DNA of 64,000 bases from LMUY01 sp965199095. GTDB taxonomy: Bacteria; Pseudomonadota; Alphaproteobacteria; Acetobacterales; Acetobacteraceae. The stretch covers positions 806,001 through 870,000 of the forward strand of contig CBDAQM010000006.1 of the NCBI GenBank assembly GCA_965199095.1. The letters are read 5' to 3'. Each line of letters starts with the position of its first letter. Positions within the stretch are counted from its first letter, which is position 1. The notes beneath the pieces are model-generated. The model was not told the DNA's origin and did no database searches. It worked only from the letters and a program-made list of their open reading frames with translations. The position numbers and the translations under genes are program-made. Shown here piece after piece: positions 25,733-32,827 of the stretch.

Positions 25733-26803
25733 TCAGGGCATCACGAGGGTCGGGATGGTGATCTCCTCCCAGGTCGTGCCGTCGAAGCGCTGGATGCCGT
25801 GGTAGCCGAAGTTCCACAACATACCGCCGGCCACCTGCAGGTGTTGCGTGTCGTCCACCCTCGGCCGCCCGACGCCGGGGACGATCGAGACAGGCCGGCT
25901 CGTCCGGCACGCAACGAGCCGGCCGTCGACGAGGCGGAGCAGCCCGGTGGAGCCGCCGGCATACAGGCTGCCCTGATATCGCACCAGGCTTTCCAGCTCC
26001 ACCCCGGGGACCTCGCTCGGGACCTGCCGGAACCCCGTGCGCCTGCTGCCGTGCAGGAGAAGGCTTTGCCTGCCGCACACCCAGACGTCGTCCGGCCCTT
26101 CGACCAGCACCTGGTACAAGCCTTGCGCGTCGTCCGCAAAGGACAATCGTTCCCACGCCCCGTCGGCGCCCCGGTAAAGCAGGAAGCCCTTGAACCCATC
26201 GCGAAGACCACAGGCGTAGTAGTCGGTCAGGTCGTGCGAGGCGATGTCTCCAAAATCGAATCGAGAGTCGGCCAGCAGGAGCCTCTCCCGCGTATGATAG
26301 TTGCCGTCACTGTCCTGGTCAGGGCCAGGGTCGTCGTGGCGCAGCCGGCTGAAATCGACCCAGCCCTCCTGCTCGCGGCGGTAGATCTGTCCGCCGAGCC
26401 CGCAGGCGAACAGGGTGCCGCCGACCGACCTCATCCGGGTGGCCGCTCCATAGACCGGCTCCTCGTCTCCAGGCCCGCCGAGTATGTTCTCCGACCACGT
26501 TGTCGGACCGAGGAAGATGACCTGCGCCGTCTGCCCCAGGATCACGTAGCCCGCCTGCGGCCAGCCGGGGGCCTGGTAGGTGATGATGCTGCCGGCATAC
26601 TGGTCCAGTTCGGCGCACAGCCAGTCGCCGTTCTCCCAGCGGAACAGGCGGCAGAAATTGTCGAACTCGTCGTGTTCTGCTCCTGCCACGCTGGCCGCGA
26701 TGGTGAAGGTGTCGCGCGACAGCGCCGCGGCGGCGGTGAAGGTCAGCTCGGTCTCGGGCGGCAGCAGCCAATTGCCCTCGCTCGGGCGGATGATGTCGGT
26801 CAT
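25733..26803 (-). CDS. Propeller-like repeat protein, member 3
   Basis: A 356-aa near-copy of members 1 and 2, starting MTDIIRPSEGNWLLPPE. It shares FACGLGGQIYRR with member 1 and VCGRQSLLLHG with member 2, so its sequence is a mosaic of the two. The frame is intact. In this copy the upstream DUF4150 remnant contains an in-frame TGA, which fixes MTDII as the start for the trio. Confidence 0.77.
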   Translation of the reverse strand: MTDIIRPSEGNWLLPPETELTFTAAAALSRDTFTIAASVAGAEHDEFDNFCRLFRWENGDWLCAELDQYAGSIITYQAPGWPQAGYVILGQTAQVIFLGPTTWSENILGGPGDEEPVYGAATRMRSVGGTLFACGLGGQIYRREQEGWVDFSRLRHDDPGPDQDSDGNYHTRERLLLADSRFDFGDIASHDLTDYYACGLRDGFKGFLLYRGADGAWERLSFADDAQGLYQVLVEGPDDVWVCGRQSLLLHGSRRTGFRQVPSEVPGVELESLVRYQGSLYAGGSTGLLRLVDGRLVACRTSRPVSIVPGVGRPRVDDTQHLQVAGGMLWNFGYHGIQRFDGTTWEEITIPTLVMP

Positions 26804-26855
26804 GGTGGAATCTTCCAGGCGTCTTGCAGGATGGACAGGCTGCTGCTGGGCTGGG

Positions 26856-27018
26856 GCGTGGCCGATCGGCTCGCACCCGCCGCCCGAGTCGCGGTTGTGG
26901 ACGTGCTGCGTCTTGCTGCGTAGCACCAGCGCTTTCTGCGCGCTGCAGCGGATGTCCGTGGCTCAGTTCTTCGCCGCCTGCACGAAGCTGCGGCAGCCTT
27001 GATCATTAAGCCGCCAAG
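26856..27018 (-). pseudogene. DUF4150 (PAAR-like) remnant with in-frame stop
   Basis: The third copy of the remnant between immunity and propeller genes. The segment equivalent to KNCATEV has TGA in place of the cysteine codon, and the next residues have drifted (DIRCSAQKALVLRSKTQH). This shows that the remnant is not translated as part of the propeller protein. Confidence 0.78.
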
Positions 27019-27741
27019 CTATTTCTTAATGAGGCGTATCAGCCGGTCATGCCCAAACGGATAGTTTGGATTGTCATCGATGAAATACTCCCGCCACTCA
27101 AAATCTGCGAGCGAGGCGAGGAACGTGAGGTGCTCGACGGCTTTGACCCGTTTCAGGTTTTCGAGGCTGAACGTCCCGCCTAATGCGATTGCCGGGAAAA
27201 ACCCGTAGATCTCGCCAGGGCTTAGTGGACCTAGCGCCTCGAGGGCAGGCATGAAAAGGCGGCGCCCATCGGTCCCTCGAGGGCTGTCCTCGTCCGATGG
27301 AGTATAGAATGTAACACCGATTAGCTCGTCGTCAGTTTTCCTACGAGAGTGCGGATCCTTCGGTTCTAGGTGATAGAAGTTTTCGTAATATGTTGTAACG
27401 ACATTGCGAGAGAACGAAATGTCCGCACACGTATGAGAAGTTGGATTCCAAAGATTTATACCGCCAAATGCGTTATACGCGAAAGGGAGAAATCTTCCAT
27501 CGCCGAAGGTATTATCCCCGTCAAACAATTCGTCAAGAACCGGCCGAAGCAGGTCTGGATCAGCGATCCAGAACCAACCGTTCTGCGTCGAAGCGAACCC
27601 ATATTTCATCCACACCTGGATAAAAGCCTGTGGAAAGCTTCCCCTGTATTTTTCGATAGTTTGCGGGTCAGCGTGCACGCCGCCGCTTGGTGCCCCGAAA
27701 ATCTGAAATGCGCCTTCATAGATGTTGATGTCTTCGGCCAA
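27019..27741 (-). CDS. Tdi-type T6SS immunity protein, GAD-like/DUF1851 (class A)
   Basis: A 240-aa class A immunity protein, MAEDINIYEGAFQIFGAP to HDRLIRLIKK, starting 12 bases after the stop of toxin 2 and therefore its presumed cognate inhibitor. The internal stretch DGRRLFMPALEALGPLSP differs from all other copies. The orphan at 11428 is its nearest relative. Expected to bind and block the Ntox15 domain in the cytoplasm. Confidence 0.88.
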   Translation of the reverse strand: MAEDINIYEGAFQIFGAPSGGVHADPQTIEKYRGSFPQAFIQVWMKYGFASTQNGWFWIADPDLLRPVLDELFDGDNTFGDGRFLPFAYNAFGGINLWNPTSHTCADISFSRNVVTTYYENFYHLEPKDPHSRRKTDDELIGVTFYTPSDEDSPRGTDGRRLFMPALEALGPLSPGEIYGFFPAIALGGTFSLENLKRVKAVEHLTFLASLADFEWREYFIDDNPNYPFGHDRLIRLIKK

Positions 27742-27753
27742 TGCAACCTCCGC

Positions 27754-29241
27754 TCAAGCTGTGATCTGACCACCTTGCGATAGAATCTGCTGTTCATAGT
27801 TCTTCAAGCCACGCTGATAGTCTTCCATCTTTTTCTTGTAATTCCGACGTTGTTCTCGTGTGGCACAGATCAGCAGGTGAACTCGCATCAAAGGGCACTT
27901 GTTCGCTTGAAGCTCTTTCGCATGCTGGTCCATCTGGTCAGTCCGCTGACGCATGGTGGCGCCAATCTGCGAATTGTCAGCCGCATCGCCAGCGCCCGCT
28001 ATGTCCTTCGGCTTCCCACCAGCCACCGTATCGAGACGATGCAGCGCTGCAAGCCCCTGAATGGACCTTTGATACTCTAAGTACCCTACAGCAGTTCCAT
28101 ATTTCTGTTGTAAAGGAGGCAAGTTGCTACGCCTGTATTTAGACCAAAAATCGTCTCTAGCTTGAGAGGACTCCGCCTCGATGGTTCCCTTGTTAACTGG
28201 ATCTTCGAAGTAGCCCCTGTCCTGGAGATAGCTGGTAGGCGTTTTCCCGTTCAGAACATCCTCTTGCATTTGCAGTTGCCGACGATATTCGTCCAAATTC
28301 AACTTGTCCGAAGGGTAGAAGCAAACGGTCACGAACGGGCAACGGTCAGGAGTGACCCGGGCGTTTCCGGGTCCGGGGCCAGTCTCTGGTTCAGGTGCCG
28401 GTAGCGGGTCTGGAGCAGGCGGCGGCGCTGGCATAGTCGGAGGCAGCGGCAATACTGGCGGGACCGGGGGCATCGGACGCAGCAACGGAGATAGCTGTTC
28501 CGGAGGGATGTAGAGCGGCGAGGGCCGAAAGAAGAGCGTTGGCGGAAGCTGGGCTTGCTGTATGCCTGCTGACGAATCCCGACCACCTGGGGCGGTTGGC
28601 ACGTCGATACTGCTAGGCTGCACGGAGGATGCTGAACTTGCCAGCCACGGACCGTAGCCAGACAACACTTGGGTGACCGGTCCACCGTCAAGGCTTGATG
28701 GCGTCGGGTTCGAGCCTGCATCGCCGACCTGCCCAGCAACAGCTGTCGAAGCGGTGGGGTCAACAGACGCGGTCGCTGCCGATCCTGGCAGCGTCTTTGC
28801 CGATCCCGGGATCGGGTCCTTGTCCTCCGGCGCCGGATAGCTCGCGGTGTCGCGCACGAACGTCGCCTCGCCCACGGTCTTGCGGTTGTCCATCCAGAAC
28901 ATGTCACCGTGGCGGATGACGGGGGAGCCGCCGGCGCGGACCTGGGGGGCATGGCCGATCGGCTCGCACACGCCGCCGGAGCCGCCGTTATGGACGTGCT
29001 GCGTCTTGCTGCGCAGCACCATGGCCTTCTGACCTGTGAAGCGCACGTCCTGGACGTAGTTCTCGTCGTGGCCACAGAAATCGACCATGTTGGCCGGGTA
29101 GGCGCCCCCGGGCCCCTGGGTCATGCCCGGCGTCATGCTGACGATGCGGGCGGCATTGTTGTCGCGCAGGGCCTCCCGCGGGGCGGTGGTGGCCCAAGGG
29201 TCGGGGCGCGGCGGCGGTGGCGCGCCGGTGTCGTCGCTCAT
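27754..29241 (-). CDS. T6SS PAAR-like (DUF4150) effector with Ntox15 DNase domain (toxin 2)
   Basis: A 495-aa effector built like toxin 1: DUF4150 domain (VRFTGQKAMVLRSKTQH, IRHGDMFWMDNRKTVG), proline-rich linker, then Ntox15 with VTVCFYPSDKLNLDEYRRQL and LHRLDTVAGGKPKDI (HxxD at about residues 401-404). The first 350 residues or so are nearly identical to toxin 1. Differences cluster in the last 140 residues (for example FWSKYRRSNLPPLQQKYG and RNYKKKMEDYQRGLKNYE), matching the switch to a class A immunity gene. The ATG at 29241 overlaps the DUF2169 remnant stop (ATGA), as in an effector loading operon. Confidence 0.9.
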   Translation of the reverse strand: MSDDTGAPPPPRPDPWATTAPREALRDNNAARIVSMTPGMTQGPGGAYPANMVDFCGHDENYVQDVRFTGQKAMVLRSKTQHVHNGGSGGVCEPIGHAPQVRAGGSPVIRHGDMFWMDNRKTVGEATFVRDTASYPAPEDKDPIPGSAKTLPGSAATASVDPTASTAVAGQVGDAGSNPTPSSLDGGPVTQVLSGYGPWLASSASSVQPSSIDVPTAPGGRDSSAGIQQAQLPPTLFFRPSPLYIPPEQLSPLLRPMPPVPPVLPLPPTMPAPPPAPDPLPAPEPETGPGPGNARVTPDRCPFVTVCFYPSDKLNLDEYRRQLQMQEDVLNGKTPTSYLQDRGYFEDPVNKGTIEAESSQARDDFWSKYRRSNLPPLQQKYGTAVGYLEYQRSIQGLAALHRLDTVAGGKPKDIAGAGDAADNSQIGATMRQRTDQMDQHAKELQANKCPLMRVHLLICATREQRRNYKKKMEDYQRGLKNYEQQILSQGGQITA

Positions 29242-29579
29242 GCCGCGGCGCCTGCGCGGGCGGGCTCGTCGGAGGGCGCCAGGCGGATGCGCTCGGCCAA
29301 GGTCAGACGCGCGCCGTGGAACCAGGGCATCGGCATGCGGCGGCGCCAGGTGAGGACCGCGCGCTCCCACCCCGGGCGCAGGTCGAATTGCAGGCCGTCA
29401 AGCGCCAGGGCGAGGCGTTCGGGCGGCGCATCCGGGCGTTCGACGGCGACGCCCAGCATGATGCCGGGCAGGTGGCCGGCGAGGGTCGGGTCCGCCTGGT
29501 GCAGGTTAAGCAGCGCGTTGTGCTCCGTGCCGCAGATATATAGCGTGACGTTGAAGCATTCATTGCAGGTCGCTTGCAA
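29238..29579 (-). pseudogene. DUF2169 adaptor C-terminal remnant at the right edge of the island
   Basis: An open frame of 113 codons whose last 95 or so are the C-terminus of a DUF2169 protein (GTEHNALLNLHQADP, LPGIMLGVAVERPD, ERAVLTWRRRMPMPW). The first residues (MQATCNECFNVTLY) come from the junction with flanking chromosomal DNA. Most of the adaptor, and any promoter upstream of it, are missing. It is still coupled by ATGA to toxin 2. This is the right boundary of the island. Confidence 0.72.
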
Positions 29580-29590
29580 GGAGCACGATC

Positions 29591-29770
29591 ATGCCGGCAA
29601 ACCTGGCGTCAATCCTCGTCAAGCGCTACGCGCGCACCCGGTTCTACGACACATCCCGCGCGTGCTACGTCTCGGTCGAAGACCTGCGGCGCTGGCGTGC
29701 CGGGGGCGTCGCGTTCGCCGTCCTGGATGCGGAAAACGGTGAGGACGTGACGCGCGTCGTCCTGGCGTGA
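29591..29770 (+). CDS. Stand-alone PHB/PHA-accumulation regulator DNA-binding domain protein
   Basis: A 59-aa protein, ATG at 29591 behind a strong AAGGAG site 7 bases upstream. ILVKRYARTRFYDTSRACYV and VEDLRRWRAGGVAFAVLDA followed by GEDVTRVVLA match the N-terminal domain of PhaR-type regulators of polyhydroxyalkanoate granules (KKYANRRLYNT / GEDITR in typical members). The C-terminal part of PhaR is absent. It presumably binds DNA or poly-hydroxybutyrate. It ends 1 base before the converging slipin gene and lies next to the right edge of the T6SS island. Confidence 0.82.
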   Translation: MPANLASILVKRYARTRFYDTSRACYVSVEDLRRWRAGGVAFAVLDAENGEDVTRVVLA

Positions 29771-29771
29771 C

Positions 29772-30527
29772 TCAGGGTTTGGCGGCCTTCATCACCGCGC
29801 CCAGCGCCGCCGCCATGTCGGTCGGGATCAGCACCGTGCTGCCGCGATCCTTGTTCATCTCGTACAGCAGGTTCATCTGGCGCAGTTGCAGCGCCACCGG
29901 GTCGCGGCCGTAGATCGCCGCGGCGCGGAGCACCTGCTCGGCGATCGCCTCCTCGGCGGAGGCCAGCGTGACCCGGGCCTGCTTCTCCCGCTCCGCCTGC
30001 GCCTGGCTGCTCATGGCGTCCTGCAGGCCGGTCGGAATGCCCACGTCCTTGATCTCCACCGACCGGATGGCCACGCCCCAACTGCCGGTTTTCTCCCCGA
30101 TCGTCAGGCGGAGCTTCTCATCCGCGGTCTTGCGGTCGCTCAGCAATTGGGCAAGGTCGGTCGAGCCGATCATCTCCCGCAGGCTGGTCTGCGCCACCCG
30201 CTCGATCGCCTGGCGGTAATTGGCGATGTTGATCGCGGCGCCCTTGGCGTCGACCACCTGCCAGAACACGATGGCGTCCACGCCGACGGCGACCGTGTCG
30301 CGGGTCAGCGCCTGTTCGGCGGTGATGGTCGTCGTCTCCACCCGCATGTCGATGATCACGGCGACCTGGTCGACGAGAGGGATGACGATGAACACGCCGG
30401 GCCCTTTGATGGCATGGAACCGCCCCAGCCGCAGGACTACCGCGCGGTTCCATTCCTGCACCAGGCGGACGGACCGCGCCAGCAGCAGCAGGACCAGCAC
30501 GATGGGGACGATGACGGCGTAGGGCAT
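29772..30527 (-). CDS. Slipin/stomatin (SPFH-domain) membrane protein
   Basis: A 251-aa SPFH protein. It has an N-terminal membrane anchor, YAVIVPIVLVLLLLARSV, then the band-7 domain with VLRLGRFHAIKGPGVFIVIP and VAVGVDAIVFWQVVDAK, and the helical region with SSQAQAEREKQARVTLASAE. Such proteins form oligomeric platforms in the membrane and often control a membrane protease. The usual NfeD/ClpP-class protease partner is not next to it. The start MPYAV places the membrane helix at the N-terminus. Confidence 0.92.
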   Translation of the reverse strand: MPYAVIVPIVLVLLLLARSVRLVQEWNRAVVLRLGRFHAIKGPGVFIVIPLVDQVAVIIDMRVETTTITAEQALTRDTVAVGVDAIVFWQVVDAKGAAINIANYRQAIERVAQTSLREMIGSTDLAQLLSDRKTADEKLRLTIGEKTGSWGVAIRSVEIKDVGIPTGLQDAMSSQAQAEREKQARVTLASAEEAIAEQVLRAAAIYGRDPVALQLRQMNLLYEMNKDRGSTVLIPTDMAAALGAVMKAAKP

Positions 30528-30707
30528 AGTGTGCTCCGGGATGACCCGCACACGATAGCATCTTCCTGCCGCCAAGGCTGCGTGTGGCAGGGCGCTCTTA
30601 TCTTGGGCGACCTGTTGGTCCTGCTCCGACGCCGTAACCATCTCTGCCTGCAGCACGACGATGTCGCCGCGACCAAGCGCATCGCGTGATCTGGCAGGAG
30701 GTCGGGT

Positions 30708-30899
30708 ATGAACGGGCTGGCATATGAATCGGCGACGATCGGGCTGGTGCTGATGATCGCGGCGGCGATGTTGGCGTCGGTGAAGCTTACCCTGTGGCTG
30801 GCGGATATGTCGCCGCCGCTGCGGGGCCGCGACGACGCCTCGTCTCCGTGGGGCGCGAAACTCCTGCCTATACGCGTCCGAGCATCGCGGACACGGTGA
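30708..30899 (+). CDS. Possible small single-pass membrane protein
   Basis: A 63-aa frame with a very good ribosome site (AGGAGG, 6 bases before ATG). Residues 8-30 (ATIGLVLMIAAAMLASVKL) form one hydrophobic segment, followed by a basic tail. It overlaps the 3' end of the converging phytoene-synthase-like gene by 32 bases. No family is recognised, and the C-terminal part may not be real because it reads through the other gene. Confidence 0.4.
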   Translation: MNGLAYESATIGLVLMIAAAMLASVKLTLWLADMSPPLRGRDDASSPWGAKLLPIRVRASRTR

Positions 30900-31650
30900 C
30901 GGCCAGGCGGTCGCCCAGGCCGCGCGGCGCCGCGTGGAGCAGACGGTCTGCTCGCTGCCGCAGGTCTCGCCGGGCGAAGACGGCGGGCAGCGCCGCCGCC
31001 AAGGCTGGTCCCGGACGATAGGGAGGGCCGAGCCAGGATCGGCCCTCCCGCAGCAGGGCTCGCACGACCGGGTGCAACGCGGCGGCATCGGGGACGCTGA
31101 CGACCGCCTCCGGAGTCAGGCCGTGCTGCGCCAGCACGTCGCGCGGCAGCAAGCAGAGCCCGCCGCGGGCCTGCACGACCACGCTGCGCAACACGCCGGC
31201 CGCGCCGTAGGCCGCGCCCAACATCCGCAGCCGCTCATCGGTCGCGCCCAGGACGCGCCCAGCCGCATAGGCCAGCGCTCCCGGCCCTTCGATCAGCCAG
31301 GCCCGCCACTCCGCCAGGGTGTCAAACTCCGTCCTCTCCCTCGCTTCCACCACCGGCAAGAGGTCGTCCGGCCTCAGCACGCCCGTCTCCAGCAGCCGCG
31401 ACAGAGGCGTCGCCACCTCGTGCTGCTTGGGCGTGCCCTCCACGACCTCCCGCCACCATTGCAGACGGATCATCGCCATCATCGGCTCACGCGCCATCTC
31501 CCATGCCCGGGCCGTCTCGTGATTGAAGGCATACAAGGTGAACAGCGCCTCCCGCCGGTCGGCCGGGGCGAACAGCGTGGTCAGGAAGCGGTCCGGGTCG
31601 GCGCGGCGGACCAGGGCGCCCAAGGATGACAGGGCTGCGGGTGGCGTCAT
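30868..31650 (-). CDS. Squalene/phytoene synthase family protein (NDUFAF6-like, degenerate active site)
   Basis: A 260-aa protein with the isoprenoid synthase fold pattern: FLTTLFAPADRREALFTLYA, AFNHETARAWEMAREPMMAM, RLQWWREVVEG and a second helix bundle ending with AARRGLGDRL-like sequence. The aspartate-rich DxxxD motifs of real squalene or phytoene synthases are not visible; the first is replaced by NHETAR. This matches the non-enzymatic NDUFAF6-type branch, linked in mitochondria to complex I assembly. The start MTPPAAL was chosen because longer reading goes through the divergent sodB. Confidence 0.75.
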   Translation of the reverse strand: MTPPAALSSLGALVRRADPDRFLTTLFAPADRREALFTLYAFNHETARAWEMAREPMMAMIRLQWWREVVEGTPKQHEVATPLSRLLETGVLRPDDLLPVVEARERTEFDTLAEWRAWLIEGPGALAYAAGRVLGATDERLRMLGAAYGAAGVLRSVVVQARGGLCLLPRDVLAQHGLTPEAVVSVPDAAALHPVVRALLREGRSWLGPPYRPGPALAAALPAVFARRDLRQRADRLLHAAPRGLGDRLAVTVSAMLGRV

Positions 31651-31749
31651 GCAACGCAGATGGGGTGTGGCGCGCTTGACGCGAGATACACCCGGCAGGA
31701 TGGTCCGTGACGCCAGAGTGCCGGTTTGCACCTTATCAGGAGAACGCCC

Positions 31750-32346
31750 ATGGCCTTCGAACTTCCGCCCCTGCCCTACTCCCATTCCGCCTTGGCCGGT
31801 CATGGCATGTGCCAGGAAACCATGGAGCTGCACCATGACAAGCACCACCAGGCCTATGTCACGGCGCTGAACGGCTTCGTCGAAAAGGACCCGGCGCTGC
31901 AGGGCAAGTCGCTGGAGGAGATCGTCACGATGACCGCGAAGGAAGGCGGTCCCGTGTTCAACAACGCCGGGCAGCACTGGAACCACATCCTGTTCTGGCA
32001 GGCGATGAGCCCCACCGAGGGCGGCAAGATGCCCCCCAAGCTGGAGGCCAAGATCACGCAGGATCTCGGCGGGGTGGACAAGTTCAAGGACGCCTTCAAG
32101 ACCGCCGCCACCACGCAGTTCGGCTCCGGCTGGGCCTGGCTGGTGCTGGGCACGGACGGCAAGCTGAAGGTGACGAAGACGCCCAACGGCTCCAACCCGC
32201 TGGCTTCCGGCGAGGGCAAGGCGCTGCTCGGCATCGACGTGTGGGAACACAGCTACTACCTGGACTTCCGCAACCGCCGGCCGGACTACGTGACGAACTG
32301 GCTGGACAAGCTGGCCAATTACGAGTTCGCCGAAAGCCAGATGTAA
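31750..32346 (+). CDS. sodB: Superoxide dismutase, Fe/Mn type
   Basis: A 198-aa cytoplasmic enzyme that converts superoxide to peroxide and oxygen. Metal ligands are visible: His in MELHHDKHHQAYV, His in GQHWNHILFW, and Asp/His in GIDVWEHSYYLDFRNRRPDY. FWQAMSP and FGSGWAWLV are typical of the iron-preferring branch in alphaproteobacteria. The ATG at 31750 follows AGGAG. It is divergent from the phytoene-synthase-like gene, and a hairpin follows its stop. Confidence 0.95.
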   Translation: MAFELPPLPYSHSALAGHGMCQETMELHHDKHHQAYVTALNGFVEKDPALQGKSLEEIVTMTAKEGGPVFNNAGQHWNHILFWQAMSPTEGGKMPPKLEAKITQDLGGVDKFKDAFKTAATTQFGSGWAWLVLGTDGKLKVTKTPNGSNPLASGEGKALLGIDVWEHSYYLDFRNRRPDYVTNWLDKLANYEFAESQM

Positions 32347-32354
32347 CCACCCAG

Positions 32355-32388
32355 CACGCGCGTGCCCCCGACCGGCGGCACGCGCGTG
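32355..32388 (+). terminator. Hairpin after sodB
   Basis: CACGCGCGTGCC and its perfect complement GGCACGCGCGTG are separated by 10 bases, starting 9 bases after the sodB stop. No T-run follows, so it may be a weak terminator or an mRNA-stabilising hairpin. Confidence 0.55.
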
Positions 32389-32511
32389 GAGTCGCCGGGC
32401 AGACCAACCAAGCCGTGGCGGTGCAGCCGGAACTTCCTCCAGAGGCACGTGTTGGAACTACTCGACGCCTTGGTCCGCCCAAACGCGCGATAACAAAGAA
32501 TAGGTGGGTTC

Positions 32512-32760
32512 ATGATGATGCGCGTCGTCGTTATCGTCGCCGCTGCCGCCGGCTTGGCCGGGTGTAACGCGATGGTTCCGCCAAATGTCAGCTTCGGTGG
32601 CCCGCCGCTTGTTTCCGGCAAGTCGCCACCTGCGACGCTGGCCCGGAACAGCGAACCCCAGTCTGTGAACAGCCTCCCGCCGGGCGCCGAGGGCATCGGG
32701 GCCGGCCCGCAGGCGACCGCCCCCAATTACGGCAGCGTCACTGTGCGAGGCGCGTTGTAA
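32512..32760 (+). CDS. Small lipoprotein
   Basis: An 82-aa protein with the signal sequence MMMRVVVIVAAAAGLAGCNA, whose lipobox LAGC gives a lipid-modified cysteine at residue 18. The mature part is short, proline/glycine/serine-rich and has no fold I recognise. It is transcribed alone, between sodB and the Uup ATPase gene. Confidence 0.68.
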   Translation: MMMRVVVIVAAAAGLAGCNAMVPPNVSFGGPPLVSGKSPPATLARNSEPQSVNSLPPGAEGIGAGPQATAPNYGSVTVRGAL

Positions 32761-32827
32761 CAGCCGGCTGCCGCGTTCGTCGGCTGTTTGAGTTGCAAAT
32801 GACAGGTGCGAGGGCCAGACAGCCCAT

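Noticed and set aside
11428..27741. Immunity genes as housekeeping GAD-domain (glutamyl-tRNA) proteins
   Set aside because: GAD-like here is the domain found with DUF1851; two of the copies follow Ntox15 toxins by 12 bases, which fits immunity and not tRNA charging.
11335..29579. Repeats of the island as a CRISPR array or integron
   Set aside because: Repeats are whole gene segments of hundreds of bases with no regular spacers, no cas genes, no integrase and no attC-like sites.
30868..32448. Long reverse frame through sodB joined to the phytoene-synthase-like gene
   Set aside because: Upstream of 31650 it is the antisense shadow of sodB and its leader.
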